Assembly: GCF_030813915.1 (NCBI RefSeq)
Contig: NZ_JAUSUJ010000033.1
Span: forward strand, 1 to 64,000
Reading direction: 5' to 3'
DNA: 64,000 nt
Source of the DNA: Rhodoplanes tepidamans
GTDB taxonomy: Bacteria; Pseudomonadota; Alphaproteobacteria; Rhizobiales; Xanthobacteraceae
This document shows, piece by piece, positions 48,469 to 58,429 of the stretch (positions within the stretch are counted from its first letter, which is position 1; each line of letters starts with the position of its first letter). The notes under the pieces were generated by a model, which ran no database searches, was not told where the DNA came from, and saw only the letters and a list, made by a program, of their open reading frames with translations. Both the position numbers and the translations under genes were made by a program.

Positions 48469-48785
48469 AGGGGGTCGCCCCGTCCTCTGTGACGATCCTG
48501 AAGGCTTGGAAACGCGTACAGGAAGGCGACCGAATCGCAACGCGCCGCAATGGCGACTTTATGGCGGTATCTTTGTCCAGTGCGATAGTATTTTCCACAG
48601 TGGCGATTCGGCACCAGAAAGTGGTGCAGATAGGCAACACTCCCGCCCGCGCAGGCTGAGGGTCAGCCGGATGCGCAACCGGACATGATCAGATCGGAAA
48701 AGCTGGGAGGGAGCGGGGCCGCGATCCGCGGACAGTTCGGAGCGGCAGAGGGACGGCGGACGCGGGCCCCGGGCGCGAGGCGCGC
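48469..48785. other. Gap without a recognised gene
   Basis: About 315 bases between two minus-strand genes. AT-richer around 48560-48600 (TTTATGGCGGTATCTTTG, TAGTATTTTCCACAG), a probable promoter area for the TIGR03809-like gene. No coding region was seen. Confidence 0.4.
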
Positions 48786-49475
48786 CTACTGCGACTTGGC
48801 GACGAAGCCGACCACGCCCTTCTCGGCCTGCAGGGCGGCGAGCAGGCGGCCGAGCTCGTCCTCGGTGAGCACGTGATCGGCGAGGCGGATCCGGAAGAGG
48901 CCGCCCGGCTTCGGCCCGTCGACGATCGAGACCTTGCGGGCCTCCAGCACCCGGGCGACGTCACCGGCGCTCGCCTGCGGCTGGAAGCGGATCAGCGCGT
49001 AGGTGGCGGGCGCCTCGGCGGCGGCGCCGTCGTAGGAGGCCATCTCCAGCCGGCCGCCCTCCTGCGGGCCGAGGCTCAGCCCGGCGATGACGCTCGCCTG
49101 CGCGACGATGACGATCGCGGCGGCGGCGCCCGCCCAGGCGACCGCCCGCGGCGACAGCGCCTCGAAGAAGTCGGTCAGCCGGCGGGCGAGAAAGCCGCCG
49201 GCGCGGGGCTTGCGGGCCGGGCCGTCCTCCGCCGCGATGGCGGCCAGCACCCGGTCCATGGCGCGGGCGGAAGGAGCGCCGAGGCTCTCGTTGAGGTGGA
49301 TGGTCTCGGCGAGCTCCTCGCGGACCAGCTCGTAGCGATGGGCGAGCTCGGGGTCGCGGGCCAGCGCCGCCTCGACCGCCTCGGACTCGTCCCGGCTCAG
49401 CGTGCCGGCGGCGTGCCACGGCAGCATCTCTTCGAGCGCGGCGCGGTCGAGACCTCGTCTGTCCGTCGTCATCAT
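48786..49475 (-). CDS. Membrane anti-sigma factor
   Basis: A 229-residue protein. The N-terminal anti-sigma domain (residues 10-60, EEMLPWHAAGTLSRDESEAV and ALARDPELAHRYELVREEL) resembles zf-HC2/ASD domains but has no zinc cysteines. One transmembrane helix lies near residues 112-137 (AWAGAAAAIVIVAQASVIAG). The periplasmic C-terminal domain ends ALIRFQPQASAGDVARVLEA and RLLAALQAEKGVVGFVAKSQ. Its ATG overlaps the stop of the upstream sigma gene (ATGA), the standard sigma/anti-sigma coupling. It should hold the ECF sigma factor at the membrane until a signal releases it. Confidence 0.88.
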   Translation of the reverse strand: MMTTDRRGLDRAALEEMLPWHAAGTLSRDESEAVEAALARDPELAHRYELVREELAETIHLNESLGAPSARAMDRVLAAIAAEDGPARKPRAGGFLARRLTDFFEALSPRAVAWAGAAAAIVIVAQASVIAGLSLGPQEGGRLEMASYDGAAAEAPATYALIRFQPQASAGDVARVLEARKVSIVDGPKPGGLFRIRLADHVLTEDELGRLLAALQAEKGVVGFVAKSQ

Positions 49476-50041
49476 GGCCAACCTCGCTCGACACCGGCCG
49501 CCTTCAGCAGCTCGCCCAGCTTCTTGCGCGCATAGAACATGCGCGTCTTGACGGTGTTCTCCGGGATGCCGACGATGCTCGCCACCTCCTCCACGGACTT
49601 CTCGTGGTAGTAGACGAGATCGATGATCTCCCGGTGCTCCGGGCTCAGCGACTGCAGGCACTGCCGCAACACCGCACCCTTGTCCTTCTTCTGCATGGCG
49701 ATCTCGGGATCGTCGGACGGATCCTCGATCGCCGCTGCCGCCTCGTCGTCCAGCGCCTCGTCGCTCCTGCGACGCACCGCCGACAACGCCTTGAACCGCG
49801 CGATGGCGAGGAGCCACGTCGACACGGCGCTGCGTCCTTCGAACCGGTCCGCCTGCCGCCACACGTCGAGAAACACCTCGCCGATCAGGTCCTCCGCCAC
49901 CGTCTGGCTGCCCACGATCCGCAGAACGAACCGGTAGACCCGCACATGGTGCCGGGAGAACAGAACCTGCATGGCGAGCCGGTCGCCGTCGGCGATCCGA
50001 GCGATCAGGTCGGCGTCCGAATGACTTGGATCGGCTTTCAA
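49472..50041 (-). CDS. ECF-type RNA polymerase sigma factor
   Basis: A 189-residue sigma-70 family ECF factor. Region 2 is AMQVLFSRHHVRVYRFVLRI with VAEDLIGEVFLDVWRQADRF; region 4 is LQSLSPEHREIIDLVYYHEK and VEEVASIVGIPENTVKTRMF-YARKKL. An acidic linker (EALDDEAAAAIEDPSDDPE) lies between. Co-transcribed with the membrane anti-sigma gene. A GAACCC / CGACTA pair upstream might be its own promoter, which would make the operon autoregulated, as is common for ECF systems (inference). Confidence 0.93.
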   Translation of the reverse strand: MKADPSHSDADLIARIADGDRLAMQVLFSRHHVRVYRFVLRIVGSQTVAEDLIGEVFLDVWRQADRFEGRSAVSTWLLAIARFKALSAVRRRSDEALDDEAAAAIEDPSDDPEIAMQKKDKGAVLRQCLQSLSPEHREIIDLVYYHEKSVEEVASIVGIPENTVKTRMFYARKKLGELLKAAGVERGWP

Positions 50042-50057
50042 CGGTCGGCTCGTGTGG

Positions 50058-50085
50058 GTAGTCGCGCGGAAAAAGGCACGGGTTC
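50058..50085 (-). promoter_or_regulatory. Possible ECF-type promoter of the sigma operon
   Basis: On the minus strand GAACCC (50085-50080) and CGACTAC (50064-50058) are 15 bases apart, 17 bases ahead of the sigma start codon. GAAC-type -35 boxes are usual for ECF promoters. Only a motif match. Confidence 0.3.
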
Positions 50086-50594
50086 AAACTCGTTGGGCAT
50101 GGAACGGAGCCACCGCGTCGATGCCGGGCGAGTGCGGCTGATTTGCAACACTCCGGAGGAGCTGGCCAGAACGATTTTCACCGGTGTCGTCCCAAACCTG
50201 GATCAGTCCCGCGAAAGCGGGGCTCCGCCGCCGCCCGCGAGCGGCCGCCCGGCCCCGCCGGCGCGGCGAAGAGCGGACGATCGGGTGCGGTCCATCGTCG
50301 CCGAAAGCAGATCCCGGCCGAACGCCGCTCCAGCCGAACGTCGCGCCACCACGGCGTGGTGGCGCCGCGACGCCCGCCGGTTCGATCGCCGCGCGGATTT
50401 CCCGCTCCGCCGGATGACAATGTCCGTCCACGGCCGCACGTCCCGCCCACGATCCTTAGCACGTCCGGCCCGATTCCGGCACGGCGCCGACGGCCCTCCC
50501 GCACCGGCGCGGCCCACCGTAACGGCGCTTTATCACATCACGCCATTCGGGGATGATCGGCCCCGAGAAAACGGCACGGGGGGAGTCGCGGCGC
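50086..50594. other. Divergent intergenic region with palindromic repeat fragments
   Basis: About 500 bases between the sigma operon and the molybdenum hydroxylase gene. It holds repeat-like blocks (GATCAGTCCCGCGAAAGCGG near 50202, GCCCGGCCCCGCCGGCGCGG near 50250) related to those at 43930-44010. No gene was recognised. Confidence 0.5.
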
Positions 50595-52919
50595 ATGGGC
50601 GAGTACGGAATCGGGCAGCCGGTCCGGCGCGAGGAGGACCCCTACCTGCTGCGCGGCCAGGGCCGCTATGTCGGCGACGTGGCGGTCGCGGGGGAGCTGC
50701 GGGCCGTGGTGCTGCGCTCGCCGCACGCCCACGCCGACATTCTCGCGATCGACGTCGAGGCGGCCCGGGCCATGCCGGGGGTGGTCCTGGTGCTGACCGG
50801 GCGGGATCCGGCCGCGGCGGCGCTCGGCACCCAGGTTCCGCACACCCGCCGCAGCCGCCGCGACGGGTCGCCGGCCTTCGTCACGCCGCAGCCGATGCTG
50901 GCGACCGACCGGGTCCGCCATGTCGGCGAGGCGGTCGCCTTCGTGGTCGCCGAGACCCTGAACCAGGCCAAGGACGCGGCCGAGGCGATCGCGGTCGACT
51001 ACGCGCCGCTCCCGGCGGTGCCGAGCCTCGCCGCCGCGATCGCCCCGGACGCTCCCGCCGTGCACGACGGCTGTCCCGGCAACGACGCCTTCTGTCATGC
51101 GCTCGGCGATGCCGAGGCGACCGAACGGGGAATCGCCGGCGCCGCCCGGGTGGTCCGCCGGCGGCTGACCATCAGCCGGGTGCTCGCCAACCCGATGGAG
51201 CCGCGCGGCTGCCTCGCCGAGCACGACCCGCGCGGCGGCCGGCTGACGCTCCGCTGCACCACCCAGGCGCCGCACACGCTGCGCCGGATCCTCGCCGGCG
51301 AGATCCTGCACATTCCGGAGGCACGGCTGCGGGTGATCTCGGAGAATGTCGGCGGCGGCTTCGGGGCGCGCGGCCAGATCGCGCCCGAATACGCGCTGGC
51401 CTGCCTGGCGGCGAAGCTCACCGGCCGGCCGGTGCGCTGGAGCGCCGACCGCAGCGAGACGTTTCTCTCCGACGAGCACCACCGCGACAACATCACCGAC
51501 GCCGAGATCGCCCTCGACGCCGACGGCCGCGTCCTCGCGCTCCGGGTGAAGACCTTCGCCAATCTCGGCGCCTATTACGGCGCCGACCGCACCGCCGGGC
51601 CGCCGATCAACAATCTCGGCGTGCTGGCCGGCACCTATGTGATCCCGGCGATCCGGGTCGAGGTCACGGGCGTGCTGTCCAACACGATGACGACCGGCCC
51701 CTATCGCGGCGCCGGCCGGCCGGAGGCCGCCTATGTGATCGAGACCATGATGGACGCCGCCGCCCGCGAGCTCGGGCTCGATCCGGTGGCGCTGCGCCGG
51801 CGCAACACGATTCCGGCGGAGGCGATGCCGCACAGGACGGCGCTCGTCTACACCTACGACTGCGGCGACTTCGGCAAGAACATCGAGGACGCGCTGGCGC
51901 TCGCCGACATCGACGGCTTCACGCGGCGGCTGGAGGAGTCCCGGGCGCGGGGACAGCTGCGCGGCATCGGGGTGTCGAGCACGGTCGAGGCCTCCAATGC
52001 CGGGCTGATCGAGCACGCCGACATCCGCTTCGACCCGGGCGGCTCGGTCACCGTGTCGGTCGGCACCCACGACCACGGCCAGGGCCACCAGACGACGTTC
52101 CGCCAGATCGTCGCCGACCGGCTCGGCCTGCCGCCGGACCAGATCGAGCTCCGCTTCGGCGACACCGCCGAGGTCGACATCGGAACCGGCACGTTCGGCT
52201 CGCGCTCGACCGTGACGGCGGGCAGCGCCATCGTCGCGGCCGCCGACAAGATCATCGCCAAGGCGAAGCGGATCGCGGCCGCGCTGCTGGAGGCCGACCC
52301 GGCCGATCTGGACTTCGCCGCCGGCCGCTTCACGGTGGCGGGCACCGACCGCAGCGTCGCGCTGTCGGATGTCGCCCGCGCATCGTTCTCGCCGGCGCGT
52401 CTGCCGCCGGGCGTCGAGCCCGGCCTGTTCGAGCAGCACACATCGGACGGCGGCGTGCGCACCTATCCGAACGGCTGTCACGTCAGCGAGGTGGAGATCG
52501 ACCGGGAGACCGGCGTCGTCCGGCTGGTCCGCCATGTGGCGGTCGACGACGTCGGGCGGATGATCAACCCGCTGCTGGTCGAGGGGCAGATCCACGGCGG
52601 CATCGCCCAGGGCGCCGGCCAGGCCCTGATGGAGGCCATCGTCTACGACGCCGAAGGCCAGCTCGTCACCGGCTCCTTCACCGACTCCTGCATGCCGCGC
52701 GCCGGCGACCTCCCGCCCTTCGTGCTCGGCGAGAACGAGGTGCCGACCGCGACCAATCCGCTCGGCGTCAAGGGCGCGGGCGAGTCCGGCACGGTCGGTG
52801 CATTGTCGTCGATCACGAGTGCCGTCGCCGACGCGCTCGCCCGCGTCGGCGCGGCCCCGGTCACCATGCCGGCGACCCCCGAAAAGGTATGGCGGGCCAT
52901 GCGTGACGCTGCGTCATAG
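50595..52919 (+). CDS. Molybdopterin-binding subunit, xanthine/aldehyde/CO dehydrogenase family (form II)
   Basis: A 774-residue molybdenum hydroxylase large subunit. The N-terminal [20 protein letters not shown] and [13 protein letters not shown] are typical. Moco-binding segments include [20 protein letters not shown] and [20 protein letters not shown]. The active-site loop is [13 protein letters not shown], the form II signature AYRGAGR, not the form I AYXCSFR of true CO dehydrogenase. The base glutamate is in [12 protein letters not shown]. The FAD (M) and Fe-S (S) subunits normally encoded alongside are absent here, so partners must come from elsewhere. Substrate: an aldehyde or N-heterocycle, not predictable. 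GGGGGGAG lies ten bases before ATG 50595. Confidence 0.92.
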   Translation: MGEYGIGQPVRREEDPYLLRGQGRYVGDVAVAGELRAVVLRSPHAHADILAIDVEAARAMPGVVLVLTGRDPAAAALGTQVPHTRRSRRDGSPAFVTPQPMLATDRVRHVGEAVAFVVAETLNQAKDAAEAIAVDYAPLPAVPSLAAAIAPDAPAVHDGCPGNDAFCHALGDAEATERGIAGAARVVRRRLTISRVLANPMEPRGCLAEHDPRGGRLTLRCTTQAPHTLRRILAGEILHIPEARLRVISENVGGGFGARGQIAPEYALACLAAKLTGRPVRWSADRSETFLSDEHHRDNITDAEIALDADGRVLALRVKTFANLGAYYGADRTAGPPINNLGVLAGTYVIPAIRVEVTGVLSNTMTTGPYRGAGRPEAAYVIETMMDAAARELGLDPVALRRRNTIPAEAMPHRTALVYTYDCGDFGKNIEDALALADIDGFTRRLEESRARGQLRGIGVSSTVEASNAGLIEHADIRFDPGGSVTVSVGTHDHGQGHQTTFRQIVADRLGLPPDQIELRFGDTAEVDIGTGTFGSRSTVTAGSAIVAAADKIIAKAKRIAAALLEADPADLDFAAGRFTVAGTDRSVALSDVARASFSPARLPPGVEPGLFEQHTSDGGVRTYPNGCHVSEVEIDRETGVVRLVRHVAVDDVGRMINPLLVEGQIHGGIAQGAGQALMEAIVYDAEGQLVTGSFTDSCMPRAGDLPPFVLGENEVPTATNPLGVKGAGESGTVGALSSITSAVADALARVGAAPVTMPATPEKVWRAMRDAAS

Positions 52920-53146
52920 CGGCTGCCCACCGCGGTCCACTCCGGATCAGTGCTTATTGATTTGGCTTGGTTTTTGGCGCTGATGCAGAGGTGCCGCGGA
53001 GGCCGGGGAGATTCGACGAGAACGCGGGCTTATGATGTAGTCGCTCCGGCTGCGGTCGCGGGGTGACTGGAGCGAAGGCCGCGTTCGATCCGGTGGACTG
53101 CACGACACGCGTCATCCATCAGGCATCGGTGGAGAAGGGGGCGAGC

Positions 53147-54709
<1,563 letters not shown>

Positions 54710-54773
54710 CGCTCCGACCACCGATCGCAACGACACCGACCAGCATGCCGCAGCCAAACGGAGTCCTTCGGAC

Positions 54774-55139
54774 ATGACTCAGGAGATGCTCGGGGGCCTT
54801 CTCCTCCAGCTCTACGGCTCTTTCCTGGTGAGCGCCGTGGTGGCCGCCCTGACAGCGGTCGTCACGGTCAGGCTCATGACCCGCCGCCAGGCGGACGCGC
54901 CTGCGGTTCCGGCCGTCGCCCACGCGCCGGCCGTCCCGGCGCCGGCGCCGGCCGGTCCGATCCTCGGTCCCGGCGTCGGCGCCGACGACCTCGCCGTGAT
55001 CGCGGCGATCGCGGCGGCCGCCTTCGGCGCGCATCGCGTCGTCTATATCGGCGAGGCGCGGCCCGGCTCCGGCTGGACCTCGCAGATCCGGACGCGGCAC
55101 CACGCGTCGCATGCCCCCCACAAAGCCAACCACCACTGA
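54774..55139 (+). CDS. mmdD: OadG/MmdD-like small membrane subunit
   Basis: A 121-residue protein with one N-terminal helix (LLQLYGSFLVSAVVAALTAV), an Ala/Pro linker, and a C-terminal segment DDLAVIAAIAAAAFGAHRVV-YIGEARPGSGWTSQIRTRHH ending in ASHAPH. The tail matches OadG-family proteins, whose C-terminus contacts the carboxytransferase and whose helix contacts the sodium-pump beta subunit. It sits between the carboxytransferase and biotin-carrier genes, with 29 bases shared with the longest reading of the latter. Confidence 0.82.
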   Translation: MTQEMLGGLLLQLYGSFLVSAVVAALTAVVTVRLMTRRQADAPAVPAVAHAPAVPAPAPAGPILGPGVGADDLAVIAAIAAAAFGAHRVVYIGEARPGSGWTSQIRTRHHASHAPHKANHH

Positions 55140-55167
55140 CATCGCGCCGTTCGGGACGAGACCAATC

Positions 55168-55614
55168 ATGATGAGACACCTGCGGATCACTGTCGACGGC
55201 CGGGTTTTCGACGTCGTCGTCGAGGACATCACCGAGGCCGGCGCGTACACGCCCGCCCCGATTCCGGCGCCCGTCGCCCACGCACCGGTCGCCGCGCCGC
55301 GGCCCGCACCGGCCCCGGCTCCGGCGGCTCCGCCGCCCGCGGCCGCTCCGGCGCCCGCCGCGGCGGCGCCCGCCTCCAAGGGCGGCGCTCCGTCGGGCGG
55401 GGCGGACGACCGGCTGGCGCCGCTCGCCGGTGTCGTGCTCGAGGTCAGCGTGAGCGTCGGCGACAAGGTCGACGTCGACGACCAGGTCGTCGTGCTCGAG
55501 GCGATGAAGATGAAGACCGTGATCGGCGCCCACAAGGCCGGCACCGTCACGGGCATCCACGTGAAGGAAGGCGACGCGGTCGACGCCGACCAGCCGCTGG
55601 TGACGATCAGCTGA
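55168..55614 (+). CDS. mmdC: Biotin carboxyl carrier protein of the decarboxylase-like complex
   Basis: A 148-residue protein in three parts: an N-terminal strand-rich piece (MMRHLRITVDGRVFDVVVED), a Pro/Ala-rich swinging linker (residues 28-70), and a biotinyl domain (80-148) with LAPLAGVVLEVSVSVGDKVD and the biotin site EAMKMK, Lys114 being the expected attachment point. Typical of MmdC/GcdC-type carriers. ATG 55168 follows GGGACGAG; a start at 55111 inside the upstream gene is possible. A strong terminator follows 35 bases after the stop, so no beta-subunit gene belongs to this operon. Confidence 0.88.
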   Translation: MMRHLRITVDGRVFDVVVEDITEAGAYTPAPIPAPVAHAPVAAPRPAPAPAPAAPPPAAAPAPAAAAPASKGGAPSGGADDRLAPLAGVVLEVSVSVGDKVDVDDQVVVLEAMKMKTVIGAHKAGTVTGIHVKEGDAVDADQPLVTIS

Positions 55615-55648
55615 TTTCGTCCGCGGCGCCTCCCCGCGCGGGACGACG

Positions 55649-55677
55649 AACGGCCGGGCCTCGCGCCCGGCCGTTTT
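55649..55677 (+). terminator. Intrinsic terminator closing the mmdA-D-C operon
   Basis: Perfect 11-bp stem AACGGCCGGGC (55649-55659) with GCCCGGCCGTT (55665-55675), 5-base loop CTCGC, and a T run ending at 55677. Confidence 0.88.
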
Positions 55678-55740
55678 GCCGTGTGGCCGGACGCTGCGGG
55701 ATGCGGCCGATCATACCAACGGCCGCTGACGCCGACTCGC

Positions 55741-56091
55741 CATGCCCGGCCTCGTGCCCATGGGCGCCGAGACACGGTCGAAGGTCCAGCCTCTCGATCG
55801 TCGTCGTCCGCGCGGGCGAGGGCTTTGCATAATCCGTCATTCCGGGGCGCGCCGAAGGCGCGAACCCGGAATCCAGCTCCGAACTCGGCATTCTGGGCTG
55901 GATTCCGGGTCCGGCGCTCCGCGCCGGCCCGGAATGACCGGACTATGCAAAGCCGTCGCCTTCGCGAAGCACGACGGAGGAGAGGCTCCGGACCTCAAGT
56001 CGACGCCTGTGGGCCTTGTGCCGGGCATCCACGTCCTGAACGTCGTTCGACGACAAGGACGTGGATGGCCGGGACGAGCCCTGCCACGACG
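55741..56091. repeat. Large composite palindrome, family B copy 2, with extra modules
   Basis: A nested inverted repeat. The core pairs GTCATTCCGGGGCGCGCC...CCGGAATCCAGC (55836-55877) with GCTGGATTCCGGG...CCCGGAATGAC (55897-55938). Outside it GGCTTTGCATAATCC pairs with GGACTATGCAAAGCC, and further out blocks around CAGCCTCTCGATCGTCGTCG match GACGGAGGAGAGGCTCCGG in inverse orientation. The outer parts parallel 9410-9640. It ends with a GTGGATGGCCGGGACGAGCC hairpin at about 56060-56091. The 550-base gap has no gene. Confidence 0.8.
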
Positions 56092-56165
56092 GGCGGAGGG
56101 TCGTTGTCGCCAGGTCGAGGCTTTCTCCCTCCCCGCGATGGGAGGAAGTTCGGAGCCCGCCCGGC

Positions 56166-56696
56166 TCAGCGCCCGGTGCGGCCGCTCGCCTTGTCGACCA
56201 GGGCGATCAGGCCCTGCAGCAGGTCGATCGGCCGCGGCGGGCAGCCGCGCAGCGTCAGGTCGACCGGGATCACCTGGTCGACCGATCCGACCACGGCGTA
56301 GCTCTCGCCGAACACGCCGCAGCCGGCCGCGCAGTCACCGACCGCCACGACGAATTTCGGATCTGGCGTCGCCGCGAAGGTGCGCTCCAGCGCGACCTTC
56401 ATGTTGCGGGCGACCGGCCCGGTGACCATCAGGACGTCGGCGTGGCGCGGCGAGGCGACGAACTTGAGGCCGAAGCGCTCGCAGTCGTAGACGGCGTTGT
56501 TGAGGGCGTGGATCTCCAGCTCGCAGCCGTTGCACGAGCCGGCGTCGACCTCGCGGATCGACAGCGAGCGGCCGTAGACGCGCCGCACCCGGTCCTCCAG
56601 CGCGCGCCCGACCTCGTCGAGCGCCGCCGCCGACGCGTCCGGCGCCGGCACCGTCACGGGCTTCGCGAACAGCGACTTCAGGATCAGGGTGCGCAT
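56166..56696 (-). CDS. HyfI/NuoB-like small Fe-S subunit of a complex-I-related membrane complex
   Basis: A 176-residue homologue of hydrogenase-4 small subunit and NuoB. Cys55 and Cys58 (GSCNGCELEIHALNNAVYDC), Cys122 (VAVGDCAAGCGVFGESYAV) and Cys152 (LRGCPPRPIDLLQGL) provide the ligands of the proximal 4Fe-4S (N2-type) cluster, so an electron path is retained. It is the last gene of the reverse-strand operon HyfB-C-E-F-G-I. A 199-base gap filled with palindromic repeats separates it from the large-subunit gene. ATG 56696 (MRTLILKSL) is the family-like start. Confidence 0.92.
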   Translation of the reverse strand: MRTLILKSLFAKPVTVPAPDASAAALDEVGRALEDRVRRVYGRSLSIREVDAGSCNGCELEIHALNNAVYDCERFGLKFVASPRHADVLMVTGPVARNMKVALERTFAATPDPKFVVAVGDCAAGCGVFGESYAVVGSVDQVIPVDLTLRGCPPRPIDLLQGLIALVDKASGRTGR

Positions 56697-56738
56697 GGGG
56701 GCGAGGTCCCTTCCTTCGGTCGCGACCATCCTCCGCGT

Positions 56739-56883
56739 CCGTCGTGGCCGGGCTCGTCCCGGCCATCCACGGCCGTGCGCGCGACAGGGTCCGAAACGCG
56801 TGGATGCCCGGGACGGGCCCGGGCATGACGGGTCTGTGCGTGCCGCTCCCGGGTCCCCGCCTTCGCGGGGACGCGCGGAACGA
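56739..56883. repeat. Palindromic repeats inside the Hyf-like operon
   Basis: CGTCGTGGCCGGGCTCGTCC-CGGCCATCCACG (56739-56770) and its approximate inverse CGTGGATGCCCGGGACGGGC-CCGGGCATGACG (56800-56831) form a long inverted repeat whose arms also fold individually. A TCCCCGCCTTCGCGGGGA hairpin follows at 56850-56883. All lie between the large- and small-subunit genes. Confidence 0.8.
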
Positions 56884-56895
56884 GGGGGGCCGGCC

Positions 56896-58422
56896 TCACA
56901 GATCCGCTCCCGAGTACGAGCAGTTGAACGACTTGTTGCAGAGCGGGAAGTCGGCGACGATGTTGTTCTCGATCGCCGCCTCGAGCAGCGGCCACTGGAA
57001 CCAGGACGCGTCGCGCACGTGGCAGCGCGCCACCTTGCGGCCGGGCAGCAGGCGCAGCCAGACGAGCAGGTCGCCGCGGAACGCCTCGGTCACGGCGATG
57101 CCTTCGGCGGGCGCGGCGGCGTCCGGCACCGGCGCCAGCGTCGGCCCCTCGGGCAGCGCGCGCAGCCATTCGCGGATCAGCTTCATCGACGCGGCGACCT
57201 CGCGGATGCGGATCTGCACCCGCGCGTCGACGTCGCCGGCGGTCAGCACCGGCACCTCGAAGGCGTGGCCCGCATAGGGCGCGTAGGCGAGATCGCGGCG
57301 GGCGTCGAAGTCGCGCGCCGAGGCGCGGCCGACCGGCCCGCCGGCGGCGAAGCGCACCGCGAGGTCGGCGGCGAGATGCCCGGTGCCGCAGGTGCGGTCC
57401 TGGATCGACGGCGTGTCCTCGTAGAGCCGGACGATCTCCTCGAAGGCCGGCGTGATCTCGTCGAGGGTCGCGACGATCAGCCTCGCGCCCTCGGCCGTGA
57501 TGTTGGCGGTGACGCCGCCCGGCACGATGGTGTCCATCATCAGCCGGTGGGCGAACACGGCCGCCGAGGCGGCCAGGATCTTCTCGCGGAAGATGCCGCA
57601 ATGGGCCAGCATGATGGCGAAGGCGGCGTCGTTGCAGATCGCGCCGATGTCGCCGAAGTGATTGGCGAGCCGCTCGAGCTCGGCCATCACGCCGCGGATC
57701 ACCGTGGCGCGGCGCGGCACGTCGAGCCCGAGCGCCGCCTCGACGGCGCGGGCGAAGGCGAAGCTCGCCGCCACGGTCGAGTCGCCGGAGACGCGCGCCA
57801 CCACCTTGCCGGCGCGCTCCAGCGGGACGTCGGTGAGCAGCCCGTCGATGCCCTTGTGGACGTAGCCGAGCCGCTCCTCCAGCCGCACCACGGTCTCGCC
57901 GTTGGCCGTGAAGCGGAAGTGGCCGGGCTCGATGATGCCGGCATGCACCGGGCCGACCGGGATCTCGTGCAGGCCGTCGCCGGTCACCGGCAGCATCGGG
58001 TAGTCGGCCGGATGGCGCGGCACCGGATCGCCGCGGCGGCCGAGCGGGCCGGCGAGCGTCCAGGCGCCGTGATCGAGCCAGGGCCGCAGGTCCGGCGCGT
58101 CGACCGGCTCGTAGCCGAAGAGGTCGCGGATCGCCCGCTCCGGCCGGATCGCCGGCGCGTGACGGACGCCGACCGACGGGAAGCGGCCGTCGATCACGGC
58201 GGTGGAGACGACGCACGGCGCCTCGCCGATGCGACGCACGGCGAGATGCACCATGCCGGACTCGGCCCACAGCCCCAGCATCTCGCGCTCGCCCTGGCCG
58301 AGCGCCTGGGCGATCGCCTCGAACGCCATGGTCTCGACCTCGTAGCGCGACCACGGCCGCATCGGCACCACGGCGAGGGCGTCGGCGAGCAGCGCGGCGA
58401 TGCGGTCTTCGCTGGTGGTCAT
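56896..58422 (-). CDS. HyfG/NuoCD-like large subunit lacking the NiFe-site cysteines
   Basis: A 508-residue fusion of a NuoC-like N-terminal part (1-145) and a NuoD/hydrogenase-large-subunit part. RLGYVHKGIDGLL aligns with the HycE region before the first metal motif. Where HycE has RVCGICG the sequence is RVSGDST (210-216), with both cysteines gone. The C-terminal DPCxxC motif is replaced by DFPLCNKSFNCSYSGADL at the very end, leaving a lone cysteine, and no cleavable extension follows. The NiFe centre therefore cannot be built as in hydrogenases. The fold otherwise looks intact (ELERLANHFGDIGAICNDAA). Seven bases after the HyfF stop. Confidence 0.92.
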   Translation of the reverse strand: MTTSEDRIAALLADALAVVPMRPWSRYEVETMAFEAIAQALGQGEREMLGLWAESGMVHLAVRRIGEAPCVVSTAVIDGRFPSVGVRHAPAIRPERAIRDLFGYEPVDAPDLRPWLDHGAWTLAGPLGRRGDPVPRHPADYPMLPVTGDGLHEIPVGPVHAGIIEPGHFRFTANGETVVRLEERLGYVHKGIDGLLTDVPLERAGKVVARVSGDSTVAASFAFARAVEAALGLDVPRRATVIRGVMAELERLANHFGDIGAICNDAAFAIMLAHCGIFREKILAASAAVFAHRLMMDTIVPGGVTANITAEGARLIVATLDEITPAFEEIVRLYEDTPSIQDRTCGTGHLAADLAVRFAAGGPVGRASARDFDARRDLAYAPYAGHAFEVPVLTAGDVDARVQIRIREVAASMKLIREWLRALPEGPTLAPVPDAAAPAEGIAVTEAFRGDLLVWLRLLPGRKVARCHVRDASWFQWPLLEAAIENNIVADFPLCNKSFNCSYSGADL

Positions 58423-58429
58423 GGGGCGA

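Noticed and set aside
50595-52919. Carbon monoxide dehydrogenase CoxL
   Set aside because: The active-site loop is PYRGAGR (form II), not AYXCSFR, and coxM/coxS are absent.
52960-52995. Sigma-54 promoter before the mmdA-like gene
   Set aside because: TGGCTTGG..TTTGGC superficially resembles the -24/-12 pattern, but the -12 GC spacing is wrong and no enhancer-binding regulator gene is nearby.
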